Positions 1-8,396 are shown, numbered from the stretch's first letter. The stretch is 46,792 bases of DNA from Bacillota bacterium (GCA_023402355.1 JAEXCG010000136.1:1-46792); one strand, 5' to 3'. Notes: generated by a model not told the origin, from the sequence alone. Numbers and translations are program-made.

Positions 1-116
1 GGGCAGCGTCCGCCCCCGCCCGCCTCGCCCCGGTAGTTCTCCGGCGAGATCGACCTCGTCTTCGCCCCCGACAGGCGGAAAATGTCCGACATGCTTCCGA
101 TTCCGTTAAATCCCAT
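1..116 (-). CDS. GH172 (DUF2961) family protein, N-terminal fragment
   Basis: Only the first 38 codons are inside the window; the gene runs off the left edge. The start ATG (114-116, minus strand) follows GGAGG at good spacing. The visible protein reads MGFNGIGSM.., then an LSGAKTRSISPEN segment and a Gly-rich stretch ending at GGGGR. This matches the N-terminus of DUF2961/GH172 proteins, whose family pattern is LS.A.TRSIS.EN.TGEKGGGG. There is no signal peptide, so the enzyme is probably cytoplasmic. Known GH172 activities are alpha-D-fructofuranosidase/difructose-anhydride enzymes and exo-alpha-D-arabinofuranosidase. It sits 39 nt behind the GH183-like gene, at the end of the importer operon. 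The family call rests on a short segment but the signature is distinctive; the exact activity is inferred from context. Confidence 0.72.
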   Translation of the reverse strand, partial: MGFNGIGSMSDIFRLSGAKTRSISPENYRGEAGGGGRC

Positions 117-155
117 GGTCTTTGTCCCTCCAAGTTTCGTGTTCTGGCCCCCGCG

Positions 156-1283
156 TCACTCGATTGCGGGCAGCTCGGCTTTCATCCACTGGATGTTGTA
201 AATCGGGAAGAACTGGCTCATCGCGAAGTAGAACGTCTTCCCGTCCTGCTCCACGTATTTGGGGTGCATGAAGGCGCCGTAGAGCGACGGATACGCGGCG
301 CCCGTCGCGAGCGTCACCGGCTCGCCCCACGCGCCCCAGGGCGTGACGCCCTCGCGCATGACGATCGAATACGTCTTCTCGCACATGTACGTGAGGATGA
401 AGTTGCCCAGGTATTCGTCGTAGAGCACGGAAATCTCGCCCACCGGGCCCTCGATGATCACCTTCGCCTGCGCGATCCCCGCCTCGCCCTGCACGAAGAC
501 GGGCGCGCCGCGCTCGTCCGTGCCGGTGAAGTAGGCGTAGCTTTCAAAGTCCTCCAGCCGGTCCGTGGGCGCCTTCATCAGCGCCACGCCGCCCATCCGC
601 CCCGCGGGGACGCCGAAGAAATACATCGTATCCCCGATCTCGCAGTTGGCCGTCTGGATGAAGTTGCTGTCGCCCGGCCACATCACGTCCTTCAGCTTTT
701 CCCAGGTCCGCCCCTCGTCCTCGGAGACGGCCAGCCCGGAATAGCGGCAGTCCCACCGGCCCGCGTCGCCCCAGTGCGACACGGACATGTAGATGCAGTA
801 GAGCTTGCCGTTCGCGGCAAAGAGGTTGGTGGGGATCACCGTCACCTCCGTACCCTCGCGCTTGAGGCTGCGCAGCAGCTCCTTCGCGCGCCCGGTCTTG
901 TCCGTCACCGCGTCCGTGATCGTCAGCCCGTCGGACGGGTCGTCGTCCTCGATCACGAACAGCACGTTGCTGCGCCAGTGCGACTGGTCCTCCGCGCCGA
1001 ACGTATCCCCGCCGAACAGATAGGTCTTGCCGTTCAGCACGGCCATCGAGCCCAGGTCCGTGCCCCAGACGCCGAAGCGGGACTGGGTTTTGTTCTCGCT
1101 CTCCTCGCCCGTGATCTGCGCGACCTTCGTGACGCGGGTCTTCTTCAGGCTGTGAAGCGCCTCCTGCTTGCCGGGCAGCGCGGCGACGGCCGCCTCGTCC
1201 CCGCCGACCTCGGCCGCGAGGGCCGCGCCCGACGACGCGAGCAGCAGCGCGCAAAGCAGGGCCGCGATCCGCCTTTTGTCCAT
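156..1283 (-). CDS. Secreted DUF4185 (GH183-type) glycoside hydrolase, candidate endo-D-arabinanase
   Basis: 375 aa. An N-terminal signal peptide (MDKRRIAALL.., Ala-rich h-region, likely cut near residue 24 after ALA) points to export. The body has features of DUF4185 beta-propeller proteins: RFGVWGTDLGSM near residues 70-81, TYLFGGDTFG, repeated strand-turn blades such as SGLAVSEDEGRTWEKL and QTANCEIGDTMYFFG, and a C-terminal YGAFMHPKYV. DUF4185 founded family GH183, whose characterised members are endo-acting D-arabinanases. The start is supported by GGGAGGGG 7 nt upstream. It lies 14 nt behind the permease gene and 39 nt ahead of the GH172 gene. It is the only signal-peptide-bearing hydrolase in the locus, which fits an outside endo-cutter feeding the importer. 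A sialidase-like or non-catalytic propeller is the alternative. Confidence 0.78.
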   Translation of the reverse strand: MDKRRIAALLCALLLASSGAALAAEVGGDEAAVAALPGKQEALHSLKKTRVTKVAQITGEESENKTQSRFGVWGTDLGSMAVLNGKTYLFGGDTFGAEDQSHWRSNVLFVIEDDDPSDGLTITDAVTDKTGRAKELLRSLKREGTEVTVIPTNLFAANGKLYCIYMSVSHWGDAGRWDCRYSGLAVSEDEGRTWEKLKDVMWPGDSNFIQTANCEIGDTMYFFGVPAGRMGGVALMKAPTDRLEDFESYAYFTGTDERGAPVFVQGEAGIAQAKVIIEGPVGEISVLYDEYLGNFILTYMCEKTYSIVMREGVTPWGAWGEPVTLATGAAYPSLYGAFMHPKYVEQDGKTFYFAMSQFFPIYNIQWMKAELPAIE

Positions 1284-1297
1284 GAAAAACCCCTCCC

Positions 1298-2137
1298 TCA
1301 CTTGATGCCCGAGATCATCAGGCCCTTGACGATGTAGCGCTGGAAGCAGAGGAACACGAAGATCGGCGGCAGCGCCGCGATGATCGAGCCTGCCAGCACG
1401 ACGCCGTAGGAATTGCTGTACATGTTGTTGTAAGAGCGGATGACCTGCATCACCTGCAAATACTTGCTGCTGGTGACGGTCATCGCGGGCCACAGGAAGC
1501 TGTTCCAGCAGCCGAGGAACGCGCCCGTGCCCATGATGACGTAGGGCGACTTCGCGTTGGGGATGAAGATGCTCACGAAGATGCGGAACCGGCTGGCCCC
1601 GTCGATGAGCGCGGCCTCCTCGGTCGCCATCGGCATGTTGAGGAAGAACTGCCGGAAGAAGAAGATCGAGTAGGCGCTCGCCAGCCCCGGCAGGATCAGC
1701 ACGCTGTAGGAATCGAGCATGCCCAGAAAGTTGACGACCACGAAGGAGGTCACCAGGATCGTGATGCCCGGAATGTACATCGTAAAGATCGTGAGCCGCC
1801 ACAGCGGCTTCTTGAAGCGGAAGTCCAGCCGCGCGTAGGCGTAAGCCGCCATCGAGTTGATCGAGATGGAGAGCAGCGCCGCCGAGACGGACACGAACGC
1901 CGTGGAGGCGAGCGATTGCAGGAAGGGGTAGGTCGTGTCGCTGAACAGCTTCTTGAAGTTGTCCGTGATCCACACGGAGGGGAAGAAGCGCAGCGGGTTG
2001 GCCTTTAAGATCTCCTTGCCGGATTTAAACGCGGAGATGCCCATCCAGATCAGCGGAAAGAGGGAGATGAGCGTCACCAGGAGCGCGACCGCGGTGAAGA
2101 CCCATTCGACCCTTTTTCGATTTTTATTGACCGACAT
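1298..2137 (-). CDS. Carbohydrate ABC transporter permease (MalG/UgpE-like, CUT1)
   Basis: 279 aa integral membrane protein with about six TM segments (first near residues 12-35). The EAA loop that docks the ATPase is visible as EEAALIDGASRFRIFVSIFIP near residues 173-193. The C-terminus (RYIVKGLMISGIK) is typical of the MalG side of CUT1 importers. It starts 12 nt after the partner permease and is followed 14 nt later by the GH183-like gene, so all are one operon. No ATP-binding subunit is encoded in the window; CUT1 systems of Firmicutes often share one MsmX/MsmK-type ATPase encoded elsewhere. The substrate is inferred to be an oligosaccharide released by the neighbouring glycosidases. Confidence 0.93.
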   Translation of the reverse strand: MSVNKNRKRVEWVFTAVALLVTLISLFPLIWMGISAFKSGKEILKANPLRFFPSVWITDNFKKLFSDTTYPFLQSLASTAFVSVSAALLSISINSMAAYAYARLDFRFKKPLWRLTIFTMYIPGITILVTSFVVVNFLGMLDSYSVLILPGLASAYSIFFFRQFFLNMPMATEEAALIDGASRFRIFVSIFIPNAKSPYVIMGTGAFLGCWNSFLWPAMTVTSSKYLQVMQVIRSYNNMYSNSYGVVLAGSIIAALPPIFVFLCFQRYIVKGLMISGIK

Positions 2138-2149
2138 CGCTTTCCCTCC

Positions 2150-3073
2150 TCACTCGTCCTGCGCTTTTTCGGAGCCGATCAGCATGAAGACGACGCTGTT
2201 GAGCAGCCCGATGATGATCATCAGCAGAAGCGACGCCGCGACGGTGTAGCCCATGCTGTAGTCGGCGCTCTTGAAGTTGTTGTACACGTAGATCATCGGC
2301 GTCAGCGTGCTGTTGACCGGCCCGCCGGTGCCGTTCATCATCATGTAGGGCAGGTCGAACATCTGCAGCGTGCCCGCCATGAGGTTGACCATGATGAGGA
2401 TGAACACGTTGCGCAGCGACGGAATCGTGATGCGAAAGAGCTTGGTGAGCGTGCCCGCGCCGTCGACCTCCGCGGCCTCGTAATAGCTCTGCGGGATGTT
2501 TTGAAGCCCCGCGTACATCACCAGCGAGTTGTAGCCGAAGCCCAGCCAGATCGTCGCGAACGAGACGGCCAGGCGCGAGAGCGTGGGGTCCTTCAGGAAG
2601 GCGACGCGCTTGTGGCCCGTCTGCATGATGAGCCAGTTGAGGATGCCGCCCTGATAGTTGAAGATGAACAGGAAGATGACCGAGGCGACCACGCCCGAGA
2701 TGACGGTCGGCACGTAGATCGCGGTCTTCGCGTAGGCGCCGACGCGCTGGTTCATGCCGCGCAGCACGTGCGCGAAGAGGAAGCAGCAGATGATTTCCGT
2801 GGGCACGATCGCCAGCACGAACCACAGGATGTTCCCGAGCGATTTTTGAAAGAGCTGGTTTTTGAGCACCATCTGGAAGTTCTGCAGCCCGATAAAGTGC
2901 GTCTCGCCGTAAAACTGCCAGTCGGTAAAGCTCTTTTCCAGCGACATCACGAGCGGCGCCAGCACGAAGATGCCCAAAAAGACCAGCGAGGGCAGGATCA
3001 TCAGATAGGCTGTCCAGTGGTCCATCCGATGGGTGGTGCTCCGCTTTCGGGCCGCCGTTGCCTTATTTGTCAT
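2150..3073 (-). CDS. Carbohydrate ABC transporter permease (MalF/UgpA-like, CUT1)
   Basis: 307 aa. A basic N-terminus precedes TM1 (YLMILPSLVFLGIFVLAPLV), followed by five more hydrophobic segments. The EAA motif is YEAAEVDGAGTLTKLFRITIP. The ISGVVASVIFLFIFNYQGGILN segment is characteristic of the UgpA/MalF partner of CUT1 importers. The ribosome site is a short AAAGGAG 6-7 nt before the ATG. The gene is separated from the binding-protein gene by 273 nt of hairpin-rich sequence, and lies 12 nt ahead of the second permease. It forms the membrane channel with the 1298-2137 product. Confidence 0.93.
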   Translation of the reverse strand: MTNKATAARKRSTTHRMDHWTAYLMILPSLVFLGIFVLAPLVMSLEKSFTDWQFYGETHFIGLQNFQMVLKNQLFQKSLGNILWFVLAIVPTEIICCFLFAHVLRGMNQRVGAYAKTAIYVPTVISGVVASVIFLFIFNYQGGILNWLIMQTGHKRVAFLKDPTLSRLAVSFATIWLGFGYNSLVMYAGLQNIPQSYYEAAEVDGAGTLTKLFRITIPSLRNVFILIMVNLMAGTLQMFDLPYMMMNGTGGPVNSTLTPMIYVYNNFKSADYSMGYTVAASLLLMIIIGLLNSVVFMLIGSEKAQDE

Positions 3074-3346
3074 CGCAATACTCCTTTCCTAACTGGTCCA
3101 GCGGAATCGAGGAGGGCTTTCGCCCTCCTCCAGCGTGTCGGCAAAGCGGCATACGCCGCGTTGTCGAGGTTAGGGGTGATTTTTTCGCTCCGCAAAACTG
3201 CGTTTTGCTACGGAAAAAGCCCCGCCCGCCCGGCAGAGCCGGGCGATACGATTTCAGTCTTGCAGACGGCTTTTGGTTACTCTGCCTTCGATGGGTTTGT
3301 CAACAATCCGGAGGAGGGCTTTCGCCCTCCTCGCATGGCCTTTGGC
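3074..3346 (-). repeat. Hairpin-rich intergenic spacer with a duplicated 22-nt inverted repeat
   Basis: No gene is visible. Two identical 22-nt palindromes lie at 3109-3130 and 3311-3332. On the transcribed minus strand each is a 9-bp stem GAGGAGGGC/GCCCTCCTC closed by a GAAA tetraloop. Between them are a GCCCGGC/GCCGGGC hairpin (3228-3244) followed on the minus strand by GC-rich sequence and TTTTT (3218-3214), and a GCAAAAC/GTTTTGC hairpin (3192-3208). Placed between binding protein and permease, these elements probably stabilise the upstream mRNA and partly terminate it, a common way to make binding protein in excess. The stems contain an anti-SD/SD-like GAGGAGG. Confidence 0.7.
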
Positions 3347-4642
3347 TTACTGGGGCTTCTTGCTCGCGTAGTCGTTGCCCTCGATGAACAGGTTGATCGC
3401 GTCCGCGGCCTGCGAAAGCGCGTCCGCGGCGCTCGTGCCGTTGATCAGCACCTCGTCCATGGCGGTGAGCAGGTGCGCGCTGATGTCCCAGGCGTAGATC
3501 GGCTCGCTGATGGTGTTGGGGATGATCTCCTGAGAGATCGTCTGCATCCACGCGTCGTCCTTGGCGGCGGTGCTCTCCATCAGGTAGTCGTCCACGGACT
3601 TGCGGGGCGCGTACTTGGAGAAGTTCGCCGCCTCGAAGAAGCTCGCGGTGCGCTGGGCGTCCTGGCCCAGCAGCCAGTAGATGTAGGCCGCCGCGCCCTC
3701 GGCGTTCTTTGACTTGGCGTCCACCGCGTAGGTCCAACCGCCGACGGTGCTCTTGAAGGGCGAGCCGTCCTGGGTGGGGGCCGGGGCCACGCCGATCACG
3801 TCCGCCATCTCCGGGTAGTTGTTCAGGATTTCCGCGATGCCCCAGGAACCGCAGAACGTCATCGCGACGCTCTCGTCGCCGATCAGGCGCGCGGAGCCGT
3901 TGTACCCCTCCAGCGCCTGCAGCGGCACGTACTCGTTCGTGTACAGCTCGCTCATGAAGCCCAGCAGGTCCTCATAGCCCTGGTCCTGGCAGTCGGCCGC
4001 GTCCCAGGCCTCGGTGATGGGCCAGTGGCCGGCGGTGGTGTACTCCCAGCCCCACATGGACCATTCGTAGTTCATCGTGGCGCCGTACATGTCGTTCGTC
4101 GTCAGCGCCTTGGCCGCCTCGATGAACGCGTCCCAGGTCTTGGGCGGGTTCTCCGGGTCCAGGCCCGCCTGCTCGAACAGGTCCTTGCGGTAGTAGAGCA
4201 CGACCGCGGGCTCGAGCATCTGCGGGTACGCGTACTTCTTGCCGTTTACCGTCACCATTTCGCGCACGTTGTCGTACAGGTCGTCCCACGCGTCCTGCGG
4301 GATCAGGTCGTCCAGCGGCATGAACATGCCCTGGTTCGCCTGCCACACGATGTTGCTGTAGTTGGTCAGCAGGATGTCCGGCGTGGTGCCCGCGGCGCGC
4401 GCGGCGGTCAGCTTTTCATCCCAGGCCGCGCCGTCCACGAACTCCTGGGTCACGTAGTACTTCTGGTTCGGGTCCGCGTTGAACTCCTCGACCATCTTTT
4501 CGCACCACGCGCGGTTCCAGTCCTCGAAGATCTGGTTCCACAGCACGACCTCCGTCTTGCCCTCGGTGTCCGCGCCCGCCGCCGCAGGCAGCAGGGTCAG
4601 GGCGATGAGCAGCGCCATCAGCAAAGATGTCATCCGTTTCAC
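3347..4642 (-). CDS. Extracellular sugar-binding protein of CUT1 ABC importer
   Basis: 431 aa from a GTG start chosen because GGGAGG lies 8 nt upstream; an internal ATG three codons later is the alternative. The signal peptide is (V)KRMTSLLMALLIALTLLP then AAAGADTEGK, with no lipobox cysteine. The body matches family 1 solute-binding proteins: TEVVLWNQIFEDW at the start, FDALKAAxAAGTTPDILLTNYSN-like pocket strand, YYRKDLFEQAGLDPENPPKTWDAFIEAAKAL, and a SVAMTFCGSWGIAEI strand. It is the first importer gene of the operon, 16 nt behind the DUF6259-like gene. It should capture an oligosaccharide produced by the secreted GH183-like enzyme. The missing lipidation site is odd for a monoderm. Confidence 0.9.
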   Translation of the reverse strand: MKRMTSLLMALLIALTLLPAAAGADTEGKTEVVLWNQIFEDWNRAWCEKMVEEFNADPNQKYYVTQEFVDGAAWDEKLTAARAAGTTPDILLTNYSNIVWQANQGMFMPLDDLIPQDAWDDLYDNVREMVTVNGKKYAYPQMLEPAVVLYYRKDLFEQAGLDPENPPKTWDAFIEAAKALTTNDMYGATMNYEWSMWGWEYTTAGHWPITEAWDAADCQDQGYEDLLGFMSELYTNEYVPLQALEGYNGSARLIGDESVAMTFCGSWGIAEILNNYPEMADVIGVAPAPTQDGSPFKSTVGGWTYAVDAKSKNAEGAAAYIYWLLGQDAQRTASFFEAANFSKYAPRKSVDDYLMESTAAKDDAWMQTISQEIIPNTISEPIYAWDISAHLLTAMDEVLINGTSAADALSQAADAINLFIEGNDYASKKPQ

Positions 4643-4658
4643 AACAAATACCTCCCAC

Positions 4659-6839
4659 TTATGATTTGATCTCAAGCATGTACAGCGTGCGGGGCGAAAG
4701 CTCCAACCGGAGCGTCCGCGCCTCACCCGCCTGCAGCATGCCTAAATCCGTCGTTACGGGGCCCTCGTCCGCGTCAAAGCCCGTGCAGAGCCTGATCCGC
4801 CCGCCGGTCCCCAGCGCGCAGGCGTCGAGCCTAACCTCGGCCTCCTGCGCCCGGCCGTCCACGTTCGTCAGGAACACCGCGGCGCTTCCCCCGGGCGCCT
4901 GAAAGCAGCTCGCCAGGACGGAGTCGACCGCGTAGTCGCCGCGCGTCTCCTCGCCGCCCCCGCCGTAGTTGTAGTGGAACCAGGGGAGCCGTATCCTCGC
5001 GCAGGCGACGCGCGGCGCGCGCCGCATGGCGCCGTAGGCCCAGTAGGGGTTGGCCAGCCCCGTGCGCGCCCGGGCGAACGCGCGCAGGTAGGCGGCGCGC
5101 TCCGGCGCGTAGGCGTAGCCGCGCGGCTGAAAGCGGAAGAAGTGCTCCTGCGGGTCGTTTTCCGCCCCGTCCAGCAGCTCCATGGGGCTGTACTCGTGGT
5201 TGATCTCGTAGAGCCCGCCCCACTGGTACACCTTGGCCGCGTTATAGTAGAAGAGATCGCCCGTCTCCCGCACCAGCTTGCCCCAGCCGTCCATGCGGAC
5301 CGGGCCGTACTCGTGGTAGACGAAGTCGAACAGCGGGATCATGCGCGCGCGCCCGCTGCGCATCGCGTCCGCGAGCGGCCAGGTTTCGAGCATCGAGCAG
5401 GGCTGCGCCCAGGCGCGCGCCTGGTAAAAGCTGAGCTGCGGCAGGAAGCACTCGCACATCATCTCCGTGCCCAGCGGCACGTCGTGGCCCGCCTCCCGCG
5501 TAAGCGCCGCGCGCGTATCCTCGTAGATTTCCTGATAGCCGCGCGTGATCTCGTGCCCGCCGCCCGGCGTGTGCGCGTGGTCGCCGCGCTCGCAGACCTT
5601 GATGAGGTTGTTGGCCGAGATGTCGTAGTACATCGCGTCCACGCCCGCCTCGCGCAGCACCTGCAGGTCGCGCTCCCTGTGGAACGTGCGGGTGTACTCC
5701 TGGCAGGGGCAGAGCATGTTGAACGTGTAGCCGTCGTGGCTGTAGGTGGGCGAAGGAAAGCCCATCAGGTTTTCCCGCAGCAGCTCCGGCCTGCTCTTGT
5801 CCAGCCCCACCAGAAAGTCAAATTCAAAGGGCGCGAAGCGGTCGCCGTTTTCCCGGATCGCCGCGAGGTTCGCCGCGTCAAAGCGCGTCGGCAGCCAGTC
5901 CTCCATCGCGCCGGGGATGCCGCCCTGAAAGTCCTGCAGGCGGTTCGTCCAGTCCGGGCCGAGCACGTGAAGGCCGTGCGCGCCGATGTCCGCCCGGTAG
6001 CGGTTCAGCCACTTCGTGCGGTCGCTCCCCGCGTTCACCCCGAACGTGCAGTACCCCACGTCCTCGTACAGCCAGCGCGCGACGTCCTGCCGGCCGGCGA
6101 CGGGCCCCTTGCGGCACCACGCCTGCTCGACCGCCCACGCCTTGTACATCCCGGCCGGTTCCTCCCAGCCGTCCCCGTCCGTGAAGCGCACGACGAAGTC
6201 GTAGTCCATCGAAACCCCCGCGCCCGGGCGCACGTCCTCAAAGCCCGCCATGTGGGAGAGGCACAGCGCGCCGTCCTGTGAGAAGGCGTTCAGCCATTTC
6301 TGGTGGCACCCGCCGTCCTGCGAGGCCAGGTAAAGCCCCCCGCGCCCTTCCTCGTAATAGCTCATCAGCTGCATGGACGCGCCCGAGAAGCTCTCGGGGT
6401 AGGGCGCAAAGCGCAGCGCGCCCTGTTCCGGCAGCACGGCGGCGGGGTTTTGCACCAGCACGCCCGTCGCCCAGGCGTGCGCGAGGAAGCCGCGCTCGCC
6501 GTAGTCCGCGAGCGGCCCTAACACCGGGTACTCCACCGCGCGGCAGACGCCCTCCGGGTCGTTTTGAAGGGACGCCCGGAACGCGACGCCGTCCTCAAGC
6601 AGGCGGACGCTCGCCTCGACCGCCGCGTCCGGCAGGCGCCAGCGCAGGCGAAGGCCGCCCTCCTGCGGCGTAAGCTCCGCCTCGCCCAGGGGGATCATCT
6701 CGCCGCCCCGCTCCACGCGCCCGGCCGCGGCCGCCCCGGCGGCGATGTAGCGCCGGGCCCTCTTCAAATCCTCCAGCCGGAGGATCGCGCCCGTCGCCTC
6801 GTCGATCTGAAGGAGAACGCCCTCGTTTTGCAAGACCAT
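4659..6839 (-). CDS. DUF6259-like TIM-barrel glycoside hydrolase, function unassigned
   Basis: 726 aa, no signal peptide, so likely cytoplasmic. The N-terminal ~230 residues look like a beta-sandwich. The central part has TIM-barrel features: LHVLGPDWTNRLQDF, APFEFDFLVGLDK, AGVDAMYYDISANNL (a candidate catalytic Asp at a strand end), PLGTEMMCECFLP (candidate Glu), FDFVYHEYGPVRMDGW. A C-terminal beta domain ends with LSPRTLYMLEIKS. I recognise it as resembling DUF6259 proteins but have no characterised homologue in mind. AGGAGG precedes the ATG. It is the first gene of the operon with the importer, GH183 and GH172 genes, so it is probably an intracellular exo- or side-chain-removing glycosidase for the same glycan. 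Confidence 0.6.
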   Translation of the reverse strand: MVLQNEGVLLQIDEATGAILRLEDLKRARRYIAAGAAAAGRVERGGEMIPLGEAELTPQEGGLRLRWRLPDAAVEASVRLLEDGVAFRASLQNDPEGVCRAVEYPVLGPLADYGERGFLAHAWATGVLVQNPAAVLPEQGALRFAPYPESFSGASMQLMSYYEEGRGGLYLASQDGGCHQKWLNAFSQDGALCLSHMAGFEDVRPGAGVSMDYDFVVRFTDGDGWEEPAGMYKAWAVEQAWCRKGPVAGRQDVARWLYEDVGYCTFGVNAGSDRTKWLNRYRADIGAHGLHVLGPDWTNRLQDFQGGIPGAMEDWLPTRFDAANLAAIRENGDRFAPFEFDFLVGLDKSRPELLRENLMGFPSPTYSHDGYTFNMLCPCQEYTRTFHRERDLQVLREAGVDAMYYDISANNLIKVCERGDHAHTPGGGHEITRGYQEIYEDTRAALTREAGHDVPLGTEMMCECFLPQLSFYQARAWAQPCSMLETWPLADAMRSGRARMIPLFDFVYHEYGPVRMDGWGKLVRETGDLFYYNAAKVYQWGGLYEINHEYSPMELLDGAENDPQEHFFRFQPRGYAYAPERAAYLRAFARARTGLANPYWAYGAMRRAPRVACARIRLPWFHYNYGGGGEETRGDYAVDSVLASCFQAPGGSAAVFLTNVDGRAQEAEVRLDACALGTGGRIRLCTGFDADEGPVTTDLGMLQAGEARTLRLELSPRTLYMLEIKS

Positions 6840-7137
6840 GCCGTCTTCCCTCCTGCCAAATCATGGCATCGATGTCATACCTTCCATGACAGCCCTTCGA
6901 CGCTGCCCAATGTTCCCGCTCGGAAACATTGGAGGCGCTGTTTTTTCTTTTGGGCCGCTGTCACAAAAGGTATTCTTTAATTGCAGCCTGAGGTGAAATG
7001 TACGTCTGACCCCGATTCAGGTGTTTAAAGCGAAAATATGGCAAATCTGCTATATGAGATCGTTGTCACATTGTCAGTATAGTCTTCGTCGGCAGAAGTG
7101 TCAATATGTTTTTGCAAATTTTGCGCCATGCGCCGCA
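6840..7137 (-). promoter_or_regulatory. Leader/promoter region of the GH-importer operon
   Basis: 298 nt between the LacI gene and the DUF6259-like gene with no coding signal. It holds the strong minus-strand promoter at 7076-7104 (separate entry), giving a leader of about 230 nt. Within the leader is a perfect inverted repeat, CCAATGTT (6907-6914) and AACATTGG (6925-6932), spaced by 10 nt. It could be an RNA hairpin or a protein-binding site. On the minus strand it has no U-tract after it, so it is not a simple terminator for this operon. Confidence 0.55.
7076..7104 (-). promoter_or_regulatory. Strong sigma-A promoter of the GH183/GH172/importer operon
   Basis: Minus strand: TTGACA (7104-7099), 17-bp spacer, TATACT (7081-7076). 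It lies just downstream of the LacI gene stop and points at 6839. The -10 overlaps TGACAATGTGACA-type repeats that could bind a regulator. An exact -35 with optimal spacing makes this one of the best promoters in the window. Confidence 0.8.
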
Positions 7138-8142
7138 TCAGTCGCCGCTCGAGGCCCGCAGGGCGAGCGAGGGCTGCAGGCGCACGGTCTTTTTCTCCTC
7201 GCGCTTTTTGAAGATGCGCTCCATCAGCAGCTCGGCGGCGATCCTTCCGATGTCGTATTCCATCATCTGAACGGAGGAGAGCTCCGGCGTGGTGTACAGG
7301 GCGACGTCGGAATTGTCCATGCCGATGATCGCGACCTCCTCCGGCACGCGCACGCCCGCGCGCTGGCACACGCGCAGCGCGCCCACCGCCATCAGGTCGT
7401 TGGCGGCGACGACCGCCGTGGGGCGCTCGTCCGCGGCGAGCAGCTCGCGCATGGCCGCCTCGCCGCTCTCGCGCGAAAAGTCGCCCTCCCTGAGCAGCGC
7501 CTGGTCGATGGCGACGCCGCCCTCGTCCATCGCCTTGACGAAGCCCGCGAAGCGCTCGCGCCCGGTCTGCACGGAGGCGTCGCCGCCGATGTAGCCGATG
7601 CGGCGGTGCCCCTGCCGGATGAAGTGCGCGCAGGCCATGCGCACCCCCTCGTAGGTGTCGATGTACACGCAGTCGAACCGGTCGTTCCCGCGCGGCGACT
7701 GATAGTTGTTCGTGAGCACGACGGGCATGCCGCACCCGTTGACCGCGCCGATGTTCTGGGCGTTAAAGTCGAAGGAGACGAAGATCATGCCGTCCCCGTA
7801 CCCCTCCTGCAGGTTGCGCAGCATCTGCAGTTCGGCTTTCAGCTCGCCGCGCGTGTGGCAGAGCACGGGAAAGTAATCGTGCGCGTCCAGCACGTCGCTG
7901 GCCCCCTTGATCATGCGGAAGTAAAAGGGGTTGTACAGGTCGGGGATGCAGAACAGAATCTTGCTCGTCCGCTTGCTCTTGAGGGTGCGCGCCGCGTGCG
8001 AGGGCACGTACTGCATCCGCCGGGCCGCCTCCATGATCTTGTCGTAGCTCTCCTTGCTGCAATATCCCTTGCCGCTCAGCGCGCGCGCCACCGTCGAAGG
8101 CGAAACGCCCACCTCCTGCGCGATTTCATAGATCGTTGCCAT
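7138..8142 (-). CDS. LacI/GalR-family transcriptional regulator
   Basis: 334 aa from the ATG that begins MATIYEIAQEVGVSPSTVARALSG, the canonical N-terminal LacI helix-turn-helix. A start 22 codons further upstream is possible but adds no domain. The hinge (AARTLKSKRTSKILFCIPD, ~residues 49-67) is followed by a periplasmic-binding-protein-like effector domain with NPFYFRMIKGASDVL, RFDCVYIDTYEGVRMACAHFI, RRIGYIGGDASVQTGRERFAGF and AIIGMDNSDVALYTTPELSSVQ. It lies between the leftward GH-importer operon and the divergent GH116 gene, so it is the likely local repressor of both, released by a sugar effector. A palindrome overlaps its own promoter, which suggests autoregulation. Confidence 0.93.
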   Translation of the reverse strand: MATIYEIAQEVGVSPSTVARALSGKGYCSKESYDKIMEAARRMQYVPSHAARTLKSKRTSKILFCIPDLYNPFYFRMIKGASDVLDAHDYFPVLCHTRGELKAELQMLRNLQEGYGDGMIFVSFDFNAQNIGAVNGCGMPVVLTNNYQSPRGNDRFDCVYIDTYEGVRMACAHFIRQGHRRIGYIGGDASVQTGRERFAGFVKAMDEGGVAIDQALLREGDFSRESGEAAMRELLAADERPTAVVAANDLMAVGALRVCQRAGVRVPEEVAIIGMDNSDVALYTTPELSSVQMMEYDIGRIAAELLMERIFKKREEKKTVRLQPSLALRASSGD

Positions 8143-8253
8143 CCTTCTCTCCCCTTCACGTGCGCCGTATAATATCGATCCCATATTTTCCGGCTGCTTC
8201 GCGAGCATCGGGGCGTCTTTCGCCCTTCACGGACGCCCTTTCCTCTCGCTTTC

Positions 8254-8286
8254 AAACATCTTAACACATGTTTTAGGAAATTACAA
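8254..8286 (-). promoter_or_regulatory. lacI-type gene promoter with overlapping palindrome (candidate operator)
   Basis: Minus strand promoter: TTGTAA (8286-8281), 17-bp spacer, TAAGAT (8263-8258). An inverted repeat AAACAT (8254-8259) / ATGTTT (8268-8273) with an 8-nt centre covers the -10. A bound regulator here would block the regulator's own transcription. The operator role is inference from position and symmetry. Confidence 0.55.
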
Positions 8287-8296
8287 CAAAACCGCC

Positions 8297-8325
8297 TTGA
8301 CTTTATCAGCCATATCCGTTATCCT
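8297..8325 (+). promoter_or_regulatory. Promoter of the GH116 gene
   Basis: TTGACT (8297-8302), 17-bp spacer, TATCCT (8320-8325), 72 nt before the GH116 ATG. AAAGGAGG at 8381-8388 is the ribosome site. It is 11 bp from the -35 of the divergent regulator promoter, so one bound protein could affect both. Confidence 0.6.
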
Positions 8326-8396
8326 TCCAGGTAGCAGCCCGGTATGGCATCGATTCTACATTTTTCACGTTCCGTCATCAAAAGGAGGCCGCATCG

